Assembly: GCA_964017155.1 (NCBI GenBank)
Contig: OZ024856.1
Coordinates: 45,517,610-45,581,609, forward strand
Source: Oasisia sp. SBJ-2009
Taxonomy: Eukaryota; Annelida; Polychaeta; Sabellida; Siboglinidae
DNA length: 64,000 bases
Direction of reading: 5' to 3'
Position numbers and translations under genes: made by a program. Position 1 is the first letter of the stretch. Every line of letters starts with the position of its first letter. Under the pieces are notes generated by a model. The model ran no database searches. It was not told the DNA's origin and was given only the letters and a program-made list of their open reading frames with translations. Shown one piece after another: positions 25,001 through 37,000 of the stretch.

Positions 25001-28000
25001 TTAATGGATTTGTTTTAATTTCGGATAACTAATGTTCCCAATACTTTCACTTTAGTAACACAATATTTGATTGTGGTGCAGGAAACATCCACCCAGTGGC
25101 AGCACTGGAGATGCGAAGAAGACAGCAGACAAGCAGGGTCAGAGGGCGATTGTACTTCCAGATGGTTACGAGCCGCTAAAAGAACTTGAACAACTGGAAT
25201 CAATGTACGAGTTTTGTCTGGACACAACAAAGAAGTTACCACAACCTCTGCAGACGGTGAGTGAATGGAACATTTCTAGATAGATTTACAAATACAGGCT
25301 ATTAGTTGTCTAGTAAAACCAACAATGTGTGGTTCATTGTTTATCCTGTATTTTTTGCCGGTTTTAGTACATTTATGTTTGTTGCTGGGAGGTTTCAAGC
25401 AATAGTAGTTCATGATTATGCACATGCTGTTAATAAAAAATAACAGTTATGAAGTACTGATTTGAATGGCTAAGCAATGAGTTTCAAAACCACATAAAAT
25501 ACCGTTTCAGCATATAGTATATGACATTTGTATTGAATTTTTTTTATCACATTTAATTTTTTAATTTTTACAACTTATTTAATTAATTTCCTGATATATT
25601 TATTCATATTTTTTTTAACTTTACACTTATATTTTTACGTTGATCACATCATTGCTTTGACTCAATTATATGTATTGTACTTTTCATATTTTTTGATTGT
25701 ATTTTATGTATATATATATATATGAACGACGTCTTGTCTGAAATAAACTCTAATAATAAAAAGACTAGTATTAAGTGTGTTAGAATGACGTTGTTTTATA
25801 TGTAATAAACCATATTGTGAATCTAGTGTGTTTATATTGAAGGCGTCTCAGCCTGTAGACCCGTGGCTGCTGGTGCAGGCGAGAGACATGCAGGCTTTTG
25901 GTTGTCTCATGGTCGAGTTGTTCTTGTCGTCCAAAACACGAGTCCTTGGTCGTGACTCAACACATGACAAGAGATTCAGGCTGGTCCGTGAACTGTGCAA
26001 GAACTACAGGAACGAACTGCCAAGGTGAGTTTGACATAGAGCATTTCATGCAAACAGATATAGTGGAGATTATAAAACAATAAATCAATAAATCATGTCA
26101 GATTCTCATAGTAGTCTTCATGTAGTCAGTATTTGTGGCAGTAAATTCACGTGAGCTTGCTTCAATCAAGGTTAGGAGTTTTAATGCAGAAGTGTGATCT
26201 TTCTCTTTCAGTGGCTGTAAAATGCTGGGTTAACTGCTTTTTTTTTTGCGTGCTTACAGTTTATAATCTTATACATGTAGGCTGATGTAGCTAATTTGGC
26301 CAAACCAGTAATGTATGACTTTATAGTGTCTACACAATAGAACCTCTTGGATGACATTCCCTTTGGTACAGTAAATGCACATGACATCCGAAAGTTGGTC
26401 AAGGGGAACCAAAAAAGTGGTCATCCGAGAGAGGTCATTGTTCAGTTTTGTTGTTATAAGACAGGGTCTGCTGAATTATCCTCAGCAACTTGAGCTGAGA
26501 CGACGAGCAACAAAAGAGAAAGTTGTTAGGCATTACATTGTAAACAGGGATACACTAGAGTAATCAGTATAAACAGTTACGGAGTTCTGAAGAAGATTTA
26601 CATTACAATGAAAATCTTGTGAGTTGTTCCACAATATATTTTCTGTAACAACCTCAGTTTTGTTTCTCTTAGATCAACCCTCGCTGCGACTGAAGCCCTG
26701 CTAGGATTATCAGAGACATGGCACCCCGACCAGGCTGACCCCAATGGACCAATGTTCAGGTTTGACAAATTGATGAAGGATGGTCTGCCTCCACCTACAG
26801 CTACAGTGCTCCTACATTCTGAGTTTGGCATCATGACCTTCCCAAGGTCATTCAAGGACTTGTATTCACTGCTGTATAGTGTGAAAGAACTTGGTCACAA
26901 GATGCAGGAAGTGGAGGGCGGCGATGATGTTGATAAGGCTACGCAACTGAAGCTGTTGGCACGACGCAAAGTTGCTTTGTTTGCATCGTATTTCAGCGAG
27001 AACGTGTTGACTCGCGATACGCTAGACCTGCTCATGCCGTATGTGACTGAGTTCTTTGAGGACACAAGTACGTCGGTGCAAGCCATGTCGGTGCTGTTTG
27101 ATGCCGTCGCCCGGTGTATGGGTCGATGCGAGAGTGTGTCGCGTTTGCTTCACCTCACCATGCGGCTGTTCACGGACGACACAACCACGCCCAAGCACAT
27201 GAGGCTGTATCACCGTAGCTTTGTCCTGCAGCTGCTGGTTCGATTTGGCCTCGAGAGTTTCCTCACTAACTTCTCCACATTGCTCATTGAGGCCTGTGCC
27301 GGGTACAAGGACTTCTGTGGGCACGACTACATCAGTCGGCAAATGAGTGACGTGTTCCTGGCAGGGACGTCTGACAACACAGGGAGATGTTACGACAACA
27401 GGCGGCCTGGCAAAATCGTAGAGTTGGGCCCCACGGAAGAATATTCAGGCGATGATGTTTTTGCCGAGGAGATGTCATTGGATGGAGATTCGGAAGAGGC
27501 TACAGTGGCACTGCACTATGACGGAGCGTCGAGTGATTCAGGCGCCGTAGAGAGAGACGATGGGAGGTCATCAACCAGTGCAGAGCATAGTGGCGATGGT
27601 GTCAGCAATGGCAGTGGTGAAGATGTATCGAGTGGTTCTGCAGGTCGGCCAGCAGTTAGCAATGAGCCACAGTTCATCGACGGGCACCTACACGTGGATG
27701 GCGAAGCGGCGAAGCGAAGCCCAAGCACCGGATCGGAAAACGACGACGACGGCGCCGGCGACTGCGAGGCCGAAATCGAAATTGCGCGTTCTATGGTGCG
27801 CAGCGAAACGGAGGAATTCGCATCGAGCATTATGGATGCTGGTGGGAATGTCGAATACAATGTGAAGGACGTTGCTACGGAGACCGTCAAGTGGCTGGCC
27901 CATCGTCTCGGCCCAGTGCTCACGGCGAAGTATCTGTCACGCAACTTGTTGCGCATGTTGGCTTTGTGTTACCTCGGCGAGGAGCAACTGGCTGCTGTGG

Positions 28001-31000
28001 ATGACATGAACAACGAGCTGAGTACGACTCACGTGAGCGTGGTAGGGGACGAGCATGCAACGCGTGTGTTGGACTGTCTTACCTGTATCGCCATACTCTA
28101 CGGAGAACACATCATACTACTGCAGTACTTCCAACACATCCGCGAACAGGTGTGTGTGTAGAGAAGTATTTGGTAGGGTTTGGTAATTGATTCATTATCG
28201 AATGATTGGTTTTAGGCATTGTATCGTGTTGTATTTTGGGTAGGAGTTCTCCTAGTTAGAGTGATTCTGTTATTACTGTAGTAGTTTGTAAATTTCTATA
28301 AATGACGAGATGTATTTTTTTAAGATTTGGTTCAGGTGTAACCATTCACTGTGTACAATATTTATCATATAGTGGTTAAAAAAACTAAAATGTTGGCGTA
28401 TGTTAATTTTTTTAATTTACAATCCAGAATAACAAGTAATTAGTATAGTTGCTGATCTTTTTATTCGATGAAAACATGCCCACTATGTAATATAACCTTG
28501 TGAAAAGATAGCAATATTTCATAACCTTGTGAAAAGAGAGCATTAAACATTAAAATATCTACAATTGCTGGGTAATGACACACTAATGGAAGTATGCACA
28601 CATGACTTGTAGATATCTCAGGCTGTGAAGAAGTTGACCAGCAGGGCCGAGGCAGGGCTGGTGGGATGCCTCCAACTCCTCATATACATCCTGCCCTACC
28701 TGTCTGACTCCACTCTCATGGACATACTCCAGGTACAGCCTCACACGCATTTAGGCACAGGTTTAAGACCATGTTGATTCCGTTAGGATACTTTGTAAAG
28801 TACTTGTCAAGATCTAGCTTTTAGTCTGATATACCAGAACTGAAGTTTTACTGATGAAAGACCGATGATGCAGATACAACATGTAAAATCAAGTGAGTAC
28901 CATTTTGGCACTGTTGCGTGTTGATGTAATTTGTGGCTTTCAAGTTTTAGCATGTTTTGTAAATGTGACAACTAACGGAGCTTTTCACTCAAGAAACGTT
29001 TGTAGAATTTATTTTCAATGTTTATGGTTTGCAAATGTCATGTGTTTAATTTAGAGTTAATTTTTCTTAGCCAACAAATGTTATTACTGACGTTGGAGGT
29101 AATATAATAATAATTAACTTGTTTATATGTGTTGTTTTGTGTTTGTTTGCAGGAAACAATCTTCAAGGATATCATCCTACCGATATTGAAAATTGTCTCG
29201 TCCGTTCACATAAGTTTTCCGACGTGTAGTCGAGCACGGTCAGTGATTTGCTACAAGATCATCGATGCCCTCTACGTTATCAGTCTCCGTATCGGCTTCG
29301 AGATGACTCGTGATCACATGACGTTTGTTCTGCAAAAATTCTTTGCTGCGTTCAATCGGGTCTATGAGCACACAGACGAAGAAACAACAGACTTGCCATG
29401 TGAGGCCACCGTTGGATCACCAAATATAGGTCAGTAGGTCACTCATTATCATCATCATGGTGTTTTGGAAAAAGAAAAGAAATTGTTGAATAATTATTTG
29501 TTATAAGAATGAAAAAAAAATAATATATTCAACAGTTTCCAAAAGTACTTTTTTTATTCAAACTACTTTATTGCACAATTTGGCATATCATTTACTAGAA
29601 TAAATAATAAAATGAGACATACAATATTAATTTTTTTTCATGGGATTTCCACAAAATGACACCTATTTGAAATTTAAATATTTTCAGGTTGTCATGGTTA
29701 CGGTTATGCAAATTGCATATAACCTAGTGGGTCTTTTCATACAGACATAATACCCTGCAAATTTGGCCAAGATACAATGAGTAGTTGTTGAGATATGACG
29801 TATACCGGGTTTTATCCATTTCACGAGGAACATGTCTCCTTAAGACAGATAATCTTAGCTACACGATATACCAAGATTGTTAAGTGATAGAATTTGTAAT
29901 ATTTAAAATGTTAAATATATACCATAAATCTGCACTGGTGTATTAAAGCTAAAAGGAAATGACTGCATGATCTGTGTGTGCTCCAGTGGACCCAGATAAA
30001 CAGGCCCTGGAGGAAAGTCTGTACTTCGAGATCAAGATGGATTCACAGACGAATGAGTACCACATTGGGACGCCAATAGCGGTCGACTCGTTACTGCGAC
30101 GTGAACGACAGAATTCTGGCAGCTCCACCAAGCACAGTCTGTCTCCCCCGGTGCATGAAGACATAGGTAGGTCTTGGTGTTTTCTTTCTATATTTACTTT
30201 AAAAAATCCATATAATTAATAGGTCAAAATTGGTGACCCTTGAAAGAGAATATCAATGTCTTTGAATAGTTTTAATTAACCCTTTTTATACCAGACGTCC
30301 GCCCAGAAATTATACCCATGTTACCAGCACATTTGGGAGAAAAAACGGATATGGAAAAAAAATGTACATGGTGTGTGTCAAATTTGATTTTCTCAGCAAC
30401 TACATAACATATATACAAGTGTTGTATATCAAATGAAAGCTAAGAAATGCAGCTTTCTATTGATGTGCATCATATAAATAGAACTGTTTATTCAACTATG
30501 ATATTATAAGTTGAAATCAGAGGAAAGTTTGTTGATTTTTTTTACAAAATGCATGACTGAACTTCAGCACAACTTTTCGACTGTTTCTTGCATGAATAGA
30601 AAGCAACTTCAATTACAAGAGTTATAGAAAAATTCAATAGCTACATTTTGCTATAAGAATTATTCCTGTGTGACGGGTAGAAGGAATGTTATGAGCAATA
30701 TTCATCAGGTATGTCAGTCTGAAAATATTAGTTTTGTAAGATGACAAGTAACAAGTATGGATATTATCATATTATTTCCTTCCAGCAGTCAATAATAACT
30801 CTGCTACTGTTTTTTGCATGAATAGAAAGCAACTTCAATTACAAGAGTTGTAGAAAAATTCAATAGCTACATTTTGCTAATATACCTGTGTGACGGGTAG
30901 AAGGAATGTTATGAGCAATATTCATCAGGTATGTCAGTCGGAAAATATTAGTTTTGTAAGATGACAAGTAACAACAATGGATATTGTCATATTATTTCCT

Positions 31001-34000
31001 TCCAGCAGTCAATACTATACTATCTCTCCTACTGACAAAATGAGTTCCAGAAATATGTATGCTATGTGTAAACAATAAATTTATTACAAAACGACAACTA
31101 GAACTACAGAACGATCCATCGATTTACATGACAACCCTGTCTGCCAATGTTCGACTGGTTGATGTGTGCCCTCAGCCTCAGGCATTTCTGGTGCAGAGGC
31201 ACAGAGCACTCACTACAACCATAGACATAGTTCGTGGCCTGTGCCATCCAGGGAGCAATCTGGCGCACTGACAGGGCGAAAACGGCGAGGATCAGTCACC
31301 CAGTCGGGGTGGAAACCCTATAAATCATTCCCAGACTCGTTGGATTCGTGAAACAAATTGTCAATCCACTGCGGTCTGGTTTCGTCGCCGCCATCCTGCA
31401 CTCGATCCAGGGCAGTGGGTCGACATTCTCTCCCGCTAATTCTCCTTCAAAATCCTCATTTATAAACTTGTCAACTCCCGAAATATCACTGCCTTCGCTG
31501 TCTGAAGCACCATCGTCCGCCATTTTTAAATGCCGCGACGAACAACACAAAACAAAACTTTCCAAAAACACGTTTAAAACGACTGAAATTGCCGCAATAA
31601 AATGGCGTCTGCCTTGCAGGAAGTGTGGTGTAGCCTCGTTCTCTTCATATGACGGAAGTGGGGGATTTTAATTTATTCAATATGGCCACAACATGGCCGC
31701 ATGGGCGGACACGTTGGTAAATACGCACCGATGCGTATTTGGTAAGATGCGGCAACTACGCATCGGTGCGTATTTGGTATAAAAAGAGTTAAATTGGTTT
31801 TAATTAATACCAATAACAATGGTTTAGTGCCATTTGGATAAAAGGTATGCAGGCATGCACACAAAGAGTTAACTCTTTACTGCGCAGACCGTCCAAAACC
31901 GCCCAACCCCTCGTACGCGCAGACCGTCCAAAACCGCCCAGCAAAATCACAGTTCGTGGGCCTTTCGTTTACCGCGATCAGATCCCTCTTTTACTTTAAC
32001 CAGCCAGCTGAAACTGCTGACCTAAGCTCTATGTAGGTCACGGAAACATGTGCTGTCGCCATCTTGTGAAAAAAAAATTCGTTTGCGAATTAAGTGAGTT
32101 TATTTGGAAGGATGTTGAAGTGCGTTCGTCTAGTTGACCTCTGACATCGTGCGGCATTTGGCGGATATTACTGAGATCAATTCTCGACGATTTCGAGTTT
32201 GATTTCGATGTTTGCAACGTGAATAATGTCGACAGCGATCACGGAGACCCTCTTATCGTCCATCTACGTTGTCTGTGCGACTTTTCGTTGTTGAGATACG
32301 AAGAAGATGACCCGTCGGCGGCATGTTCGTTTCGCTGATTTGCAGCCATTTTGTTGATCGGATCACCGTCCGTACTTCGTTTGGTTTATTAAATTTATAG
32401 TATTTGATTAATATGCACTATGCTCACATTGCTTCTGATAAGGGAGCATCTACTTGTGAAAGGAGTGTGCTATCTTTTGTTATTCGAGTGTTGATTTTAC
32501 ATATGAAAAGAACATTGCATTCGGCAACATGATCGGTAAACGATAGCCATTTTGTAAATTATGGCATGATTTTTGTCTTCTGACGCGTTGGCGTTGTTTA
32601 CAAAAGCAATTATCATTTGAAAACTAACCGTCAAAAATTTATAAATGTTTTACTAAGATAAAACTAACATACATGGCTACATTAGTTCCACAGGATCACT
32701 GTTATGTGTTCTAATATTTTTTCAATATTTAGCATGATGAAGTTGCTTATTTATTTGTTCATTATAATTGTTGAAGTTTGCTTCAAGATCTGAAATGTAA
32801 TTGATTGCAACACATAAATTTTAATAACACATTTTATTCACCCAATCATTCCATGTACAGTGCAATTAATTTCATATATTTTCGTGCATCGGTTGTCGAG
32901 TTATTCAAATTTTAATGCAAGCAGCATGCAGGATAATTCACAGATAGTTGCCATCTTAAAATTGTCTGCCCATAGCAGGGTGTAAAATAAGAAGGCGGTC
33001 TACCCAGTAAAGAGTTAAACAATTTCTCCAATTTCATAATTGTTAATGAGAAATAAATCTAAAAGTTTTTCACTCTAAAATTCTTAAATTTGGGATACAG
33101 ATTTCACAATAGTCCAGCTCAAGCATGTGCCAGTTTTCAGAAAAACCATGGGTGATATTGACCTAGCATAATAAATGTGTCAAGACACTAAACAAATCGT
33201 AAATACATTATTCTGCTACATAAAATATTTATTTATGATCAAGCATAGACAGGTTGAACCCGTATAATGCTGAAGTATAAACCAAGAATGATTGTGTAAA
33301 AGACATTTGCTCTTTCCACTTTTTTTAGAGGAAATTCCACAGTTTGGGGAAGTAAACCGGGAGCAGATATTGGCAGAACTTTGGGAGACATTTACACCAC
33401 AGCTAGCCCATGCTGCCTACATTCCCTTCTGCAAGTTGGCCGGCGGGTAGGTCACAAGCATCGCAATCCCAGTGACCTCAATGAAAAGCTTACAGATTTT
33501 GTAATGATAAGAGCTAGTGTGTGAGTATGCATGGGAGTTAGGGAGTTTGCTAGTTGTAATAAACCCATTGTAAGACTCTAAATGCAAGGTTGAACCCAAA
33601 TCCCACTTTGGCTGCCAAATTAACACACTTTAGATTTTGTCGATTTACTGCAGACAGAGGATATCCTGCAATATTTGTCTAATGACATTTACTGGCTAGT
33701 GCGATGACCTATGCAATTTGTACGTTCGCCCACCATTGACAGCATATGTTAGTTACATCTTATAAGAAATTACTTGACACCCACCCAAGCCTTTGCACTG
33801 ACGCATTGTGTGTCTGTTGGGGATAATATGTTGTATTTTAACATTTTGTAAAATCAATAGAAGCAAAACTACTGAAGTTACTTGATAGCTGTGTGGTAAA
33901 AATATTATTGGTGTAACATTTCAGCATACACATGGAGCAGAACTTGATCAATGATGACTTGATTCGTCAGTTGTGTGCGAGTCACGACCGAGCCTTGTCT

Positions 34001-37000
34001 CAACAACAGTTTGCCAACACGGAACTGTTGACTCCAGGTGTGTGTGACATTGTACTGCTCTCATCTTTCTACCTCAAGTCTGCTATGAGGCGGGCAGCTG
34101 GCATCAACACAGCTCCTTAACTATAGTTGTTTACATTTTAATACTCTACCGTCGGCTTCCATTTCCCTCCGCTCTCTTCCTCTCATTTTCCCCTCCCACT
34201 CCCACCAAATCTCACATCACAGTTTTCCCATCTCAGACACTTGTCTTCCTCCTATACCATCCAATCTGATCATTCACTCTCTTGTGTATTCGATTTATAA
34301 AAGAAATCGTGTTTCGTGAATGTATTGAAAATTGAAGTCACTCATATTCCATTGCCGCATGCTGTTGATTAGAAAATGTGATACGTATGTTTTGGTATGG
34401 TGTTTTATGAAGGAATCCATTGTTTACTGTATTGTTCACGTAAGCAAGTTTCCCAAAAATGCATTTGACATATGAGCACCACATTGAAATACTCTTGAGT
34501 GTGTGAGAGAGATGTGAGTGAGTGAGTAAGTTGTTTTGTTGCAGATTCGCCGCCATATACCAGTGTCACATCGGGGGGTGAGTACATGTTTTTTCCAAAT
34601 GTTTTGAGCAGGGCTTTATGCAGGATAAAAGTTTTGCCAGTCACAGATTTTGTGGACACATGGATGTTAACTCTTATCCATACTAGGCAGTTGAGATGTG
34701 TTTTAGAACTTCAAAGACACTACAAACACACATGTGACACGTATTTACACCTATTTTCAAGGCATATCTATGATTTTTAAAGACCTTTTTTATCCTTCCT
34801 TATTCCCGTCCACCGCCTGAATAATACTTGTCAAAAATGTGTTTGGAACTATGCCCCACCAATCATTTGTCAACAACTTATAACTTTGTACTCGCTGTGC
34901 AAATATTTGAAACGCAATCTTATAAAAGTGGCCAACATATTATTGAGGAAACTATTTCGGTGTTACACATGGTGTAAACATTATGCAGAAATGTCGCAAC
35001 CACCTCGACCTTCGCAACTCCGTAAAATGCCCCGCAAATGTCAGCGGGTCAAGATGCTAATGTTGTGTATACAATTAATTTAGCATATTTTTAATCACTC
35101 ACGTATTGAAGACTTATTTAGCTGTGAACAATTGGATATTTGCATGAAACTGGACTTCAATTAAAATGCCAGTTAGTGAGTTCTACCTGTTTATCATGTA
35201 TATCATTGTCTTAAAGTGTGGCATGGTGTACTCTTAGTGAATTCTACCTGTTTATCATGCATATCTTTGTTTTAAAGTGAGGCATGGCATACTATTAGAA
35301 ATTTGCATTTCTCGGTGCATTTGTATGGACCGGAATGAGGATGAAATTAATTTTTCATTTTGGTCTTACGTAAAGTGAATGTTCATGGATCCAAATCGAT
35401 GTTAAGAGCACTTAAAATGTTAGTGAAACGGCCTCGTGATTTTACCTGTCCAAATGATGGATGGACAGGTCTGTGCATAAAACTATAGTTTGTAGTCTCT
35501 TGAAGAGTAATACAAAAATGGGTGAAATTACTTTAGTTTAATGATTTTGGTACGATAATAATCTGCCAACCCTGGAACTGAGCTTGTTGAAGTTTCTGTG
35601 TGCTCATGTTTGAGGCTCTGAGCTACTGTCAAACACATTGTCACTCTCAGAAGATTGTGGCTGGAAGACATTTACAGTATCGTACTACACAAGAATTACA
35701 GGTTAATTATTCGATTTATTTGGTAAAAGCTTATTTATAAAAGGTATTTTATATCCAGTAATTGTTTTCAACTGTGTCATATCCACAGTCTGGTGTCTAT
35801 GAGAACGTGGAAGATTTTGGGTGATCACTTTTGGAAGGATTGATAATACATTGACCTAAATTACCACCTTGGTACATGGACCTGGAATGTGTATGGATTA
35901 TTTCATGACAGTTTATCCAGGTATTGTAATTGAAATACGGAGCTTAAAAAGAGTTGTTTATCAGGTGGTCAGTTACAGCCACGGGAGATGTTGGCATTGT
36001 GTGCATCATTGGTTATTCTGAAATAAAATTTGTGTTTGTTTGTTTGTCGGGCATGTGGTTGCAAGCCTGAAATGGTTTCACCTGTGTCTGATAAATAAAA
36101 AAATCGTCACATCATCATATCCATTTTGTACTTGGACATGGCTTCTTTATAACGTTTCGTTAAACGTGTCATTTCTAGATGATGGGCGGTACACTTATTG
36201 CAGTGCACAAAATGTCTTTGTGGAAACGTTGGATTCCAGTCACATATAATTAGTAACACACACACTCACACACTTTGTTTGGATATTGACTTGACATTGT
36301 TATCTCATCTTTCCACATTCTCAGTATTTGTCAACAGTTCTTAGTTTAGTTTGGTCTGCAGATTGACATTTGTACACAAGGGTGTAATCTAAACATAGTT
36401 TATTTTATTACTTCACTGGTATTGCACACAGGGAGCTGAAACTGTCAGAGTTTATTAATCTACCTCACAGCATAGCTGCTGTGAATTTTATAAAGAATTA
36501 TTCTGCGGTGTTTTCCAACGGTGTGGCAGCCATCTTGGATTGACTTTTTCGTGTCAGATATATCTGTATCTACCAGTCTTAGATGACCCAAATGTCTTAA
36601 GTAGTTACTCTACACATCCCTTACGAAAACCACCAAGCAGTTTGTTTTTAAGTTTTTTTAAATGATTTCTTTCTCAACTTTATAGTATATGAAAATGCAA
36701 AAACAGAACTGAAAAATTCCAGTTGTGACTTATGTCAAAACCAGGTTGTATTTTCCAGAAAGTGACTTGGTGGTTTTCATAGTCATACTATCAAGATCCA
36801 CTATGGCAAGTTTCAAGCAATTCTATGTAGCAGCAGTACAGAAAAATGACACGGGAGGCAGCATGTGTAAGGAAAAAACATGTTTCTGAGATAATCATGT
36901 TCAAAGTTTGAGTACTTGGGAACACACATTTCAACAACCTAAACACCTATTTAGATGACTGAAAGTTTGCCCATATGTTAGCCAATGTATAATTTATCAG

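Larger units (their letters stand above)
30167..33328 (+). other. WDR81: WDR81 intron 12, two adjacent TTAA elements
   Basis: 3.2 kb, most of it two piggyBac-type inverted-repeat elements (30276-31792 and 31869-33018) only 76 bp apart. Confidence 0.8.

Noticed and set aside
27516..27956. 146-codon minus-strand ORF opposite WDR81 exon 9
   Set aside because: Shadow of the GC-richer coding strand; no family features, and the plus strand is clearly conserved WDR81.
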